30,324 nucleotides of DNA from an uncultured Oscillospiraceae bacterium (GCA_934572365.1 CAKTKX010000001.1:1-30324), one strand, 5' to 3'. Shown: positions 1 to 9,989, numbered from the stretch's first letter. Numbers and translations: made by a program. The notes: generated by a model from the letters alone, not told the origin.

Positions 1-636
1 GCGATTCAGGTGCTGGTGTACGTGCTTGACCAGATCCTGCGGCTGCTGCATCCCTTCATGCCCTTCATCACCGAGGAGATCTGGCAGAGCATTCCCCACG
101 AGGGTGACGCGCTGATCAATGCTAAGTGGCCGGAATACCGGGAAGACCTGGCCTTCAAGGCGGAGGAAAGCCACATGGAGTCCGTCATGGACGCCATCCG
201 CGCCATCCGCAACCGCCGGGCGGAAATGAACGTTCCGCCCTCCCGGAAGGCGGCGCTGTACGTGCTGACCTCCAAGCCCCAGGTCTATGCCGAGGGCGAG
301 GGCTTCATCCAGCGTCTGGCCTACGCTGACACCGTGACCATGCTGGACAAGGAGCCGGAGAACCTGGACGGCATGGTGACCATCCCCACCGCCGACGCCA
401 AGCTGTATATCCCCATGGGTCAGCTGGTGGACGTGGCCAAGGAGCTTGACCGTATCTCCAAGGAGCTGGAAAAGAACCGCAAGTTCTTAAGCTCTCTGGA
501 AGCGAAGCTCAGCAATGAGAAGTTCGTCTCCCGCGCCCCCGAGGCCGTGGTGAACGCGGAGAAGGGAAAGGCGCAGAAGACCCGCGACCTGATCGCGAGT
601 CTCGAGCAGAGCGAAGCGGCGCTGAAGAGCCTGTAA
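1..636 (+). CDS. valS: Valine--tRNA ligase, C-terminal part (5' end outside window)
   Basis: The frame is open from base 1 with no start of its own, so this is the 3' end of a longer gene; about 211 of the roughly 880 residues of a ValRS are present. The first residues are the end of the anticodon-binding domain (HPFMPFITEEIWQ, a class Ia synthetase signature typical of ValRS). The last ~65 residues are rich in Lys and Glu and form the predicted ValRS C-terminal coiled-coil arm that contacts tRNA (motif KFVSRAPEAVV). The enzyme charges tRNA-Val in the cytoplasm. The TAA stop at 634-636 is followed 11 bases later by an intrinsic terminator, so it is probably the last gene of its transcript. 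The internal GTG at base 10 is not a real start. Confidence 0.96.
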   Translation, partial: AIQVLVYVLDQILRLLHPFMPFITEEIWQSIPHEGDALINAKWPEYREDLAFKAEESHMESVMDAIRAIRNRRAEMNVPPSRKAALYVLTSKPQVYAEGEGFIQRLAYADTVTMLDKEPENLDGMVTIPTADAKLYIPMGQLVDVAKELDRISKELEKNRKFLSSLEAKLSNEKFVSRAPEAVVNAEKGKAQKTRDLIASLEQSEAALKSL

Positions 637-647
637 ATGAACAAAAC

Positions 648-672
648 CCGCAGGAAAACCCTGCGGTTTTTT
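648..672 (+). terminator. Intrinsic terminator of valS
   Basis: A 7-bp perfect stem, CCGCAGG (648-654) with CCTGCGG (660-666), and a 5-base loop are followed directly by six T residues (667-672). An A-run precedes the stem. This is a classical Rho-independent terminator just after the valS stop. Confidence 0.88.
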
Positions 673-679
673 CCGTGCA

Positions 680-704
680 ACAGGAAATCAAACGAGCGGC
701 CAAT
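680..704 (+). promoter_or_regulatory. Candidate sigma-H promoter for spoIIA operon (weak)
   Basis: An AGGAAAT box at 682-688, with the preferred purine two bases before it, matches the B. subtilis sigma-H -35 consensus. Twelve bases later CAAT (701-704) stands where GAAT is expected, with a purine at 698; only the first base of the -10 core differs. In B. subtilis spoIIA is read from a sigma-H promoter under Spo0A control. No clear Spo0A box (TGNCGAA) was found nearby, and a long hairpin lies between this site and the gene, so the call is tentative. Confidence 0.3.
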
Positions 705-737
705 CTTGCCGTTTGCATAGATGCATTATTTTTACAC

Positions 738-773
738 AATCCCGTTTCCGACTGAAAAATCGGAAACGGGATT
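738..773. repeat. 14-bp perfect hairpin upstream of spoIIAA
   Basis: AATCCCGTTTCCGA (738-751) is the exact reverse complement of TCGGAAACGGGATT (760-773), with an 8-base loop rich in A. The stem is followed by TTATACT, only a short U-rich tail. It could be a second, weaker terminator protecting the sporulation operon from valS readthrough, or a structured leader of spoIIAA. The sequence alone does not decide. Confidence 0.7.
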
Positions 774-814
774 TTATACTGTTAATCAGCAAATTTACCT
801 AGGAGGGAAGCAAT

Positions 815-1132
815 ATGCACTTTACCAGTTTTTTGGAGGAAGGACGGCTGACGGTGGCGCTCACCGGGGAAATTGACCACCACTGCGCAAAAGCCTATAT
901 TCAGGCCATCGCCGCGAAAATCGAAGCCTATACCCCGGAGGTCTGCGTGCTGGATTTTCAGGAGGTTTCCTTTGTGGATTCCTCCGGCATTGCCGTGGTC
1001 ATCAACGCCTTAAGGAGCATGACCCAGATCGAGGGGCGGCTGCTTCTGACGGGCATTGCGCCCCAGCCCATGCGGGTGTTCCGGGCGTCGGGAATCGATA
1101 AGCTTGTGGAGATCAAGGAGGCTGTATCATGA
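815..1132 (+). CDS. spoIIAA: Anti-sigma F factor antagonist SpoIIAA
   Basis: This 105-residue protein is a single STAS domain, close to the 117 residues of the B. subtilis protein. In the forespore, unphosphorylated SpoIIAA binds SpoIIAB and releases sigma F. The hallmark DSSG motif lies at residues 55-58, and Ser57 corresponds to the serine that SpoIIAB phosphorylates and SpoIIE dephosphorylates. An AGGAGG ribosome site (801-806) lies 8 bases before the ATG and fixes the start. It is the first gene of the canonical three-gene spoIIA operon; its stop overlaps the spoIIAB start by four bases (ATGA). Identity rests on the STAS motif and the neighbours, since STAS proteins alone are hard to tell apart. 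Confidence 0.95.
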   Translation: MHFTSFLEEGRLTVALTGEIDHHCAKAYIQAIAAKIEAYTPEVCVLDFQEVSFVDSSGIAVVINALRSMTQIEGRLLLTGIAPQPMRVFRASGIDKLVEIKEAVS

Positions 1133-1560
1133 AATTCGACAACTATATGATTCTGGATTTTCCCAGCAAATCCGCCAATGAAGCCTTTGCCCGGTCGGCG
1201 GTGGCCTGTTTCGCCGCCCAGATGGATCCGACGCTGGAGGAGCTGGGGGACATCCGCACGGCGGTGAGTGAGGCGGTGACCAATTGCATCGTCCACGCTT
1301 ACCCGGAAAAGCTGGGGAACATCACCCTGCGCTGCCGTATCCTGAAGGACAACGTGCTGGACATCGTTATCAAGGACAAGGGTGTGGGCATCCCGGACAT
1401 AGAGCAGGCCAGACGTCCCGCGTACACCACCGGCGGCGCGGAACGCAGCGGAATGGGCTTTACCATTATGGAGAGCTTCATGACCAATCTGGAAATTACA
1501 TCCAAGCCCGGAAAGGGAACCACGGTGCATATGCGCCGGAAGCTGCAGCGGCGGCAATGA
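1129..1560 (+). CDS. spoIIAB: Anti-sigma F factor / serine kinase SpoIIAB
   Basis: The protein has 143 residues, near the 146 of B. subtilis, and forms one GHKL-type ATPase domain. The N box is at residues 48-58 (E48, N52), the G1 box reads DKGVGI around residue 83, and the G2 box reads ERSGMG at about 105-110. SpoIIAB holds sigma F inactive and phosphorylates SpoIIAA using ATP. The start is fixed by AAGGAGG at 1115-1121, eight bases before the ATG. It overlaps spoIIAA by 4 bases upstream and sigF by 4 bases downstream, so translation of the three proteins is likely coupled, which would suit a system that depends on their ratio. Confidence 0.96.
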   Translation: MKFDNYMILDFPSKSANEAFARSAVACFAAQMDPTLEELGDIRTAVSEAVTNCIVHAYPEKLGNITLRCRILKDNVLDIVIKDKGVGIPDIEQARRPAYTTGGAERSGMGFTIMESFMTNLEITSKPGKGTTVHMRRKLQRRQ

Positions 1561-2261
1561 GCAGGACGGAGGAACTGATCGCCAAGGCACAGCAGGGCGA
1601 CCGGGAGGCGTCCGAAGCTCTGGTGGAGGAAAACTCCGGCCTGATCTGGTCGGTGGCAAGGCGGTTCTTAGGCCGGGGAACGGAAGCGGACGATCTGTAC
1701 CAGCTGGGGTGCCTTGGCTTTCTCAAGGCTGTGGAGGGGTTCGACCTTTCCTACGGAACCCAGTTTTCCACCTACGCCGTGCCGAAAATCGCCGGGGAGA
1801 TTCGCCGGTTCCTCCGGGACGACGGGGCGGTCAAGGTGTCCCGGAGCCTGAAAGAACAGGCCGCGACCATCAAGGCCGCCCGCAGCCGTCTGACCGGGGC
1901 GCTGGGCAGGGAACCGACGATTCAGGAAATTTCCCGTCAGACCGGGCTTACTCCGGAAGAAATCGCCCTGGCCGAAACGGCCACCGCCGCCACGGAGTCC
2001 ATCCAGCGGGAAACGGGGGACGAGGGCTTCACTTTGGAAAACGTTCTGACAGACACGGAATCGGAAGAACGGATGGTGGAAAAAATCGCTCTGCGGCAGG
2101 CGATTTCCGGCCTGCCGGAGCGGGAACGGATGGTCATTCAGCTGCGGTATTTCCACGGCCTGACCCAGCAGCGGGTGGCGGCGGTGATGAACGTCAGCCA
2201 GGTGCAGGTGTCCAGGATTGAAAAGAAGGCCGTCGCCATGCTTCGGGAGCTGATGGCGTAA
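1557..2261 (+). CDS. sigF: RNA polymerase sigma-F factor (forespore-specific)
   Basis: This is a 234-residue sigma-70 family protein of the SigF/SigB/SigG group. Region 2 spans about residues 29-95 (DDLYQLGCLGFLKAVEGFD, then FSTYAVPKIAGEIRRFLRDD), region 3 about 100-170, and region 4 about 185-232 with the helix-turn-helix LTQQRVAAVMNVSQVQVSRI. It directs the first forespore transcription programme. The reading frame is open upstream through spoIIAB in another frame, but the ATG at 1557 overlapping the spoIIAB stop gives the family N-terminus, so longer starts are rejected. No strong ribosome site precedes it, which suggests translational coupling to spoIIAB. A paralogous SigG assignment is unlikely because of the operon context. 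Confidence 0.96.
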   Translation: MSRTEELIAKAQQGDREASEALVEENSGLIWSVARRFLGRGTEADDLYQLGCLGFLKAVEGFDLSYGTQFSTYAVPKIAGEIRRFLRDDGAVKVSRSLKEQAATIKAARSRLTGALGREPTIQEISRQTGLTPEEIALAETATAATESIQRETGDEGFTLENVLTDTESEERMVEKIALRQAISGLPERERMVIQLRYFHGLTQQRVAAVMNVSQVQVSRIEKKAVAMLRELMA

Positions 2262-2277
2262 AGCGGCATTTTCCCTC

Positions 2278-2306
2278 TTTACCTTTTGCCGAAAATGCGC
2301 TAAAAT
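2278..2306 (+). promoter_or_regulatory. Candidate sigma-A promoter of pcrA
   Basis: TTTACC (2278-2283) and TAAAAT (2301-2306) are separated by 17 bases. The expected transcription start, about base 2313, falls only a few bases before the first possible ATG (2316), which favours the second ATG at 2337 as the pcrA start. Confidence 0.5.
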
Positions 2307-2336
2307 AATGGCATCATGTTGAAGACAGGTGCAATT

Positions 2337-4730
2337 ATGACAGAACAAATGGACTCCCGATTCCTGACCGCCCGAAAAAATTACATCGAGCGGCAGTTTT
2401 CACAGCTGAACGATATGCAGCGTCAGGCCGTGCTGACCACGGAGGGGCCGCTGCTGCTGCTAGCCGGCGCGGGCAGCGGCAAGACAACCGTCCTCATTAA
2501 CCGCATTGCCAACCTCATGCGCTTCGGCCGGGGCAGCGACTGCTGCGAAATTTCCCACGCCGTCACGGAGGACGACGTGGCCTTTCTGGAAAATCTGGGG
2601 GACGATCCCAGCCCCGATGATACCCGCCGGGCGGACGCCCTCTGCGCCGTGGAACCCGCCGCGCCCTGGAGCATCATTGCCATCACCTTTACCAACAAGG
2701 CCGCCAACGAAATGAAGGAGCGGCTTTCCAATCTTCTCGGCCCTCAGGCGCAGGATATTTGGGCAATGACCTTCCACTCCGCCTGCTGCCGCATCCTGCG
2801 GCGGGACATCGAGCGAATGGGCTTCACCCGGAGCTTTACCATTTACGATTCCTCGGACTCCGAGCGCATCATGAAAGAGATCATCAAGGACATGGAGCTG
2901 GACGACAAGACGTTTCCGGCGAAATACGTCCTTGGCGCTATCAGCCGGGAGAAGGACAAAATGGTGTCCCCTGGGGAGATGCTGGACAGGGCGGAGCGCA
3001 CCGGGGACATCCGGGCGCAGCATATTGCCCGCGCCTATGGCAAGTATCAGACCCGGTTAAAGGACAACAACGCTCTGGATTTTGACGACATTATCTACAT
3101 CACCGTTCAGCTTTTGCAGCAGAACGAGGACGTTTTGCAGTATTATCAGCGCAAATTCCGGTACGTGCTGGTGGACGAGTATCAGGATACCAACCATATG
3201 CAGTACCTTTTGACGTCCCTGCTTGCGGGCGGTCACGAGAACATCTGCGTGGTGGGCGACGACGACCAGAGCATCTACCGCTTCCGTGGCGCGACCATCG
3301 AGAACATTCTGAACTTTGAGAAGCAGTACCGTGGCGCACGGGTCATTCGTCTGGAACAGAACTACCGCTCCACCCAGGCCATCCTCACCGCCGCCAACGC
3401 GGTGATTGCCCACAACCTCGGGCGCAAGGGAAAAAAGCTGTGGACGGCCAACGCTCAGGGCGACCCCGTTCTGGTATACGAAGCCTCCGACGAGGGCAGC
3501 GAGGGAAATTTTGTGGCAGGGCAGATCCTGGCCGGTTCCCGGGGGAAGAACTTCAAGGACTATGCCATTCTGTACCGCACCAACGCCCAGTCCAACGCAA
3601 TGGAATTTGCCCTGAAACGAAACGGCATTCCCTACCGGGTCATCGGTGGCACGCGGTTCTTCGACCGGGCGGAAGTCAAGGATATGCTGTCGTATCTGTG
3701 CGTCATCAACAACCGGGCGGACGACCTGCGTCTGGGGCGCATCATCAACAATCCTCCCCGGGGGTTGGGTGCGAAGACCATCGAGACCGCTCGTCGGCTG
3801 GCGGAGGCCGAGGAAAAGCCGCTGTACAGCGTGATTTCCGACCCCTATTCCTACGCGCCCCTGGAAAAGTCTGCCATGAAGATGATGCAGTTTTCCGCCC
3901 TCATCGAGGGCATGGCGCAGCTGCTGGAGAATGGTATGAGCCTGCCGGACTTCTACGATGAGCTGCTCATCCGAACCGGGTACGTGGACATGCTGGAAAG
4001 CAAGGACACCGAGGAAAACAAGACCCGGCTGGAAAACGTGCGAGAATTAAAATCCAGCATTAACTCCTATGTAGAAAACGCGGAAACGCCCACTCTGGCG
4101 GGATTTCTGGAAGAAATTGCCCTGTATACCGATCTGGAGCAGTACAACGAAAACGACGACGCCGTGGTGATGATGACCATGCATTCGGCCAAGGGGCTGG
4201 AATTTCCCCATGTGTTCCTCGTGGGCTTTGAGGACGGTCTGTTCCCCGGAATGCGCGCCATCGGCGACGCGGAGGAAATGGAGGAGGAGCGGCGGCTGTG
4301 CTACGTGGCCATTACCCGGGCAAAGCAGAGCCTTACCATCACCCACGCCCGCCAGCGTATGATCTATGGACGCACGTCGTCGGCGCTGCCCTCCCGGTTC
4401 CTTCGGGAAATCCCTGAGGAGTGCATCGTGAAGAAGGGTGGCTACCATCGGGCTTCGACAAGCGAACATAGCGGTTATTCGCCCTATGGTACCCATACTT
4501 CTCAGTCCAGAAAGCCCAGAAGCAGCATTCTTTCTGCTGCCCCGGCCGCTCCCGCGCCCTGCCTGGAACTGAATCAGGGCGATATGGTCATGCACGCGGC
4601 CTTTGGCCGTGGACTGGTGCTGTCCGTGCGGAAAATGGGCGGCGATGCGCTGCTGGAAATCGCCTTTGACGACATCGGCACCAAGAAGCTCATGGCAAAA
4701 ACCGCCTCGGCGCATATGAAAAAGCTGTAA
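2337..4730 (+). CDS. pcrA: ATP-dependent DNA helicase PcrA/UvrD
   Basis: The 797-residue superfamily 1A 3'-5' helicase is of usual or slightly greater length for PcrA. It acts in nucleotide excision repair, rolling-circle replication and removal of RecA or RNA polymerase from DNA. Visible motifs are Q/I (NDMQRQAV; AGAGSGKT with K49), Ia (AITFTNKAANEM), II (DEYQDTN, D280-E281), III (VVGDDDQSIYRFRGA), IV (LEQNYRST) and V/VI (MTMHSAKGLEFPHVF; EERRLCYVAITRAK). The last ~50 residues (QGDMVMHAAFGRGLVL onward) are the small RNA polymerase-binding Tudor-like domain. An acidic insert of about 40 residues sits between motifs I and Ia. The ATG at 2337 was chosen over 2316 because AGGTG lies 5 bases upstream and the promoter leaves no leader for the earlier ATG. 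Confidence 0.95.
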   Translation: MTEQMDSRFLTARKNYIERQFSQLNDMQRQAVLTTEGPLLLLAGAGSGKTTVLINRIANLMRFGRGSDCCEISHAVTEDDVAFLENLGDDPSPDDTRRADALCAVEPAAPWSIIAITFTNKAANEMKERLSNLLGPQAQDIWAMTFHSACCRILRRDIERMGFTRSFTIYDSSDSERIMKEIIKDMELDDKTFPAKYVLGAISREKDKMVSPGEMLDRAERTGDIRAQHIARAYGKYQTRLKDNNALDFDDIIYITVQLLQQNEDVLQYYQRKFRYVLVDEYQDTNHMQYLLTSLLAGGHENICVVGDDDQSIYRFRGATIENILNFEKQYRGARVIRLEQNYRSTQAILTAANAVIAHNLGRKGKKLWTANAQGDPVLVYEASDEGSEGNFVAGQILAGSRGKNFKDYAILYRTNAQSNAMEFALKRNGIPYRVIGGTRFFDRAEVKDMLSYLCVINNRADDLRLGRIINNPPRGLGAKTIETARRLAEAEEKPLYSVISDPYSYAPLEKSAMKMMQFSALIEGMAQLLENGMSLPDFYDELLIRTGYVDMLESKDTEENKTRLENVRELKSSINSYVENAETPTLAGFLEEIALYTDLEQYNENDDAVVMMTMHSAKGLEFPHVFLVGFEDGLFPGMRAIGDAEEMEEERRLCYVAITRAKQSLTITHARQRMIYGRTSSALPSRFLREIPEECIVKKGGYHRASTSEHSGYSPYGTHTSQSRKPRSSILSAAPAAPAPCLELNQGDMVMHAAFGRGLVLSVRKMGGDALLEIAFDDIGTKKLMAKTASAHMKKL

Positions 4731-4772
4731 TGCTTCTGCAATTCCGGCATATCCTCTACAGGAGGGATGGGT

Positions 4773-7371
<2,599 letters not shown>

Positions 7372-7430
7372 AAAAACGCGGCAAAGGAAAGGCTTAATAG
7401 CGACAAGCAACGATTTTGTCTTGAACTGGG

Positions 7431-7471
7431 GCAGAAAAACGGTGTGACCGCAAGGGTCACACCGTTTTCTG
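7431..7471. terminator. Bidirectional intrinsic terminator between ligA and the acetyltransferase gene
   Basis: CGGTGTGACC (7440-7449) pairs with GGTCACACCG (7455-7464) around a 5-base loop. The stem is flanked by five A on the left and four T on the right, and by GCAG/CTGC beyond them. The A/T flanks supply a U-rich tail in both directions, which fits the two converging genes. Confidence 0.85.
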
Positions 7472-7507
7472 CGTCCATAGGAAAAGCCGCATTTGCCAAG
7501 CAGCTTT

Positions 7508-8056
7508 TCATCCATTTGCATTATCTCCATTATTTATTGCTTGTGCGATCTCAAGCTCGGTAGCAGGAGTTGTCCATTTGCCAAACACTTGAGATTCCAT
7601 ATCAGGTAAGTAGCCCATATCTTTATAGCCTAACTTTTTCAATAAAGCCATACTCGGCGTATTCTCCGGTTCGGTAAAGCTAATAAAATCCCATTGCGGG
7701 TAACGCTCATGGAGCAGGTCGATCAGCGCCGTCAATGCTTCAAAGGCATAACCCTTATGGTGGTGCCGATAGGAAAAAGTATAGCCTAAGGAAATTGTGC
7801 CGTCATTCGGCATAACCACAATTTCGCCCACCATCTCATCGGTGCCTTTCAAAGCAACCGCCACCATAAAGGGAGCATCCACGGACACTGCATCATCTTT
7901 GCGGCGTTCAACAAGGGCAGCAATGCCATCAAGGTCTTTGACCTGACCCCGCTGATACCGAGCGCAGATCTCATTGTTGCGGTAATCGTACATGATCTCT
8001 GCGTCCTTTGACGCAACATTGCGAAGGAGCAGACGAGCGGTTTCAATCAATATCAT
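7508..8056 (-). CDS. GNAT-family N-acetyltransferase (RimJ/RimL-like), AT-rich
   Basis: This 182-residue protein has the RimJ/RimL-type GNAT layout: an N-terminal strand IETARLLLRN, a central EMVGEIVVMP strand, the acetyl-CoA binding turn around HHHKGYAFEA, and the late motif ENTPSMALLKKLGYKDMG. It should transfer acetyl from acetyl-CoA to an amine; the substrate cannot be told. The ATG at 8056 is chosen because GGAGG lies 6-7 bases upstream and it gives the family N-terminus. The frame continues open 47 codons upstream to 8197, but that would overlap the ANTAR gene. Base composition differs from its neighbours: two lines counted by hand (7501-7560 and 7621-7680) are 40-42% G+C against 60% in ligA. 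This suggests horizontal acquisition. Confidence 0.85.
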   Translation of the reverse strand: MILIETARLLLRNVASKDAEIMYDYRNNEICARYQRGQVKDLDGIAALVERRKDDAVSVDAPFMVAVALKGTDEMVGEIVVMPNDGTISLGYTFSYRHHHKGYAFEALTALIDLLHERYPQWDFISFTEPENTPSMALLKKLGYKDMGYLPDMESQVFGKWTTPATELEIAQAINNGDNANG

Positions 8057-8165
8057 ATTGTCCTCCATCATCCGATGATTATTGGGGTGGATATAGTTGT
8101 AAACGGTACCATCGTCGTAAGAAGTGGCGATGATACCGCCTTGCTGTGTGTAGATTGCAGGAAAA
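8057..8165 (-). other. AT-rich upstream segment with protein-like open frame (possible relic)
   Basis: The 109 bases between the acetyltransferase ATG and the ANTAR stop stay open in the acetyltransferase frame. They translate into a plausible peptide (including IYTQQGGIIATSYDDG and TVYNYIHPNNHRMMED). I recognise no family. It may be an N-terminal piece of an original longer protein, the tail of a donor-genome gene carried in with the acetyltransferase, or chance. It also holds the acetyltransferase ribosome site and must contain its promoter if it has its own; no clear -35/-10 pair was found. Confidence 0.35.
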
Positions 8166-8750
8166 TCAGGCGTAGGTCTTGATGATTCCCAAGGCAATCT
8201 CCCGCCTGGTCGTACAGCGATCCATGGCCTGTTTTTCGATGTGACGGTGGGCTTCGGCCTCGGTCATTTTCAGCTGCTCAATGAGCAGCCATTTTGCCCG
8301 GTTCACCAGACGGATTTCCTCCATCTTTTCTTCCACGGAGGTGGCCTTTTCCTCCATGCGCCGCAGGCGTTCCCGGGCGGAAACGAGCCATTTCAGGCTT
8401 TGGTTCAGCAGCAGAGCGGACGTTGGTTTTGCCAGCGTGAACACGCCCTGACAGGTGAGCTTGGCTTCCACCTCGTCGTAAACCTCCGATTTTGCCAGCA
8501 GCAGCGCCACGGTGCCGGATTGGCTGCAGGCGTCGATGGCGAAGCGGGTGCCGAAATCGTCGGGCAGGGGAGCGTTGATGATGACAAGATCGTAGGTTTT
8601 GTTCACCATCTCCCGCCGCGCCGCGGCAATGTTGCCCACGAAACGAACCGGGTAATACTCCGAACCGGGGAGCATCTCGGCAAAGGCTTCATTGAATTTC
8701 TGCGCAGCAGACACCACCAGAACGCTGTACGTCCGGTCGCTGAAAACCAT
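8166..8750 (-). CDS. ANTAR-domain transcription antiterminator with degenerate receiver domain
   Basis: A 194-residue protein: an N-terminal response-regulator fold (about 1-115), a coiled-coil linker (about 118-145, RERLRRMEEKATSVEEKMEE) and a C-terminal ANTAR RNA-binding domain (about 140-194, ending REIALGIIKTYA). The receiver is degenerate: the usual acidic pair after the first strand is replaced by SA in VLVVSAA, and the phosphoacceptor Asp is Asn in VIINAPLPDD, while the late Lys-Pro is kept. Phosphorylation is therefore unlikely and it may sense something else. ANTAR proteins bind leader RNA and prevent termination. The gene lies 33 bases after the type I glutamine synthetase gene on the same strand, an arrangement known for glnR of solventogenic clostridia, so a role in nitrogen control is inferred. 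A GGGAGGG site precedes the ATG by about 10 bases. Confidence 0.88.
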   Translation of the reverse strand: MVFSDRTYSVLVVSAAQKFNEAFAEMLPGSEYYPVRFVGNIAAARREMVNKTYDLVIINAPLPDDFGTRFAIDACSQSGTVALLLAKSEVYDEVEAKLTCQGVFTLAKPTSALLLNQSLKWLVSARERLRRMEEKATSVEEKMEEIRLVNRAKWLLIEQLKMTEAEAHRHIEKQAMDRCTTRREIALGIIKTYA

Positions 8751-8783
8751 ATCATGCTCCCTCCCTTCAGAATTTTGCGGAGT

Positions 8784-9989
8784 TTATCGCTTGGTAAAGA
8801 AGTCAATCAGAGACTGGGGAAGATGCTGAGCAATGAAGTTGCTGTTTCCGGCGCACTTTGCCGCGTCGGACAGCGACTTAGGAAGGGGCGCAAGGGCTAC
8901 GTTTCTGGAATCCGCCGTGTGGAGATTGACGTTGCAGGCCTCCGGAAGGGCAATGTTGTTTTCAATCCCGGAAAGTCCCGCCCAGATCAGCAGAGCAAAG
9001 GCAAGATAGGGGTTGGCGGTACAGTCGGGACTGCGCAGCTCGAAGCGCCGGTACTCGCCGGAGGCGGCGGGGACGCGAATGAGCTGGGAGCGGTTGTTGC
9101 TCGACCAGGAAATGTACTTCGGCGCTTTGTGTGCGCCCAGGCGGCTGTAGGACGGCTCGGTGGGGTTGAGAAACAGCGTCATGTCCGTGATCTTGTCCAG
9201 AATGCCGCCCATCGCCCGATGCATGAGTTCATCCGCGCCGCCCTGAACGGACATATTGATGTGAAACCCACTGCCGGGGCGGCCTTCCAAAGGCTTGGGG
9301 GAGAAGTCCGCGTATAGCCCGTTCCGGGCAGCAATGGTTTTGACGACGGTAAGGAAGGTAACGGCATTATCTGCGGCGGACAGGGGATCGGAATAGCGGA
9401 AATCCACCTCGTTCTGGCCGGGGCCTTCCTCGTGGTGGGAGGATTCCGGCTGAATGCCCATCCGTTCCAGGGTCAGGCAGATCTCCCGGCGGACATTTTC
9501 GCATTTGTCCTCCGGCGCGACATCCATATAGGTGGCCTGATCGTAGGGAACGTCCGTCACCTCGCCGTTTTCGTCCAGACGGAACAGATAGAATTCCAGC
9601 TCGGAGCCGAAGGAGAAGGCGTAGCCAGCCTTTGCGGCGTCGGCAACGGCCTGCTTGAGGATGCCCCGGGTATCGTGGGCAAAGGGCGTTCCGTCCGGGT
9701 GGGTGATGGAACAGAACATCCGCACCACGCTACCATGCTCCGGCCGCCAGGGCAGAAGGGCGATGGTGGAAGCGTCTGGGTGGAGAAACAGGTCGGAATT
9801 CACCTCGTCGCCAAACCCCGCGATGGCGGAAGCGTCGATGGCGATGCCGTACTTGAAGGCGCGTTCCAGCTCATGGGGCATGACGGAGATGTTCTTGGGT
9901 CTGCCGAAGCAGTCGCAGAACGCAAGGCGGATGAACTTCACGTCCTCCTCCTGAATGAATTGTATGACCTCCTGAGGCGTATATTTCAT
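8784..9989 (-). CDS. glnA: Glutamine synthetase, short type I-like
   Basis: The 401-residue protein belongs to the GlnA family: beta-grasp N-domain (KFIRLAFCDCFGRPKN), then the catalytic domain with SELEFYLF, the metal/ammonia region GPGQNEVDF, GSGFHINMSV with its His, NRSQLIRVPA and RFELRSPDCTANPYLAFALL. It would make glutamine from glutamate, ammonium and ATP. It is about 40 residues shorter than B. subtilis GlnA and lacks the C-terminal tail that interacts with GlnR there. Where the Glu flap reads GYEAP in B. subtilis, this protein reads AHKAP, so the flap glutamate is missing. It may be a true but differently regulated synthetase or a glutamine-synthetase-like ligase. The ATG at 9989 is chosen over a TTG at 10034 because it gives the family N-terminus and has AGGAAGG upstream, although the spacing is long (11 bases). 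Confidence 0.9.
   Translation of the reverse strand: MKYTPQEVIQFIQEEDVKFIRLAFCDCFGRPKNISVMPHELERAFKYGIAIDASAIAGFGDEVNSDLFLHPDASTIALLPWRPEHGSVVRMFCSITHPDGTPFAHDTRGILKQAVADAAKAGYAFSFGSELEFYLFRLDENGEVTDVPYDQATYMDVAPEDKCENVRREICLTLERMGIQPESSHHEEGPGQNEVDFRYSDPLSAADNAVTFLTVVKTIAARNGLYADFSPKPLEGRPGSGFHINMSVQGGADELMHRAMGGILDKITDMTLFLNPTEPSYSRLGAHKAPKYISWSSNNRSQLIRVPAASGEYRRFELRSPDCTANPYLAFALLIWAGLSGIENNIALPEACNVNLHTADSRNVALAPLPKSLSDAAKCAGNSNFIAQHLPQSLIDFFTKR

Noticed and set aside
2262..2300. Terminator after sigF
   Set aside because: An imperfect GCATTTTC/GAAAATGC pairing exists, but it has a 17-base loop and no T-run, so it is not convincing.
4710..4772. Sigma-E promoter before yunB
   Set aside because: CATATCCT resembles a -10, but no -35 element lies at the right distance; the nearest GCATATG is about 29 bases away.
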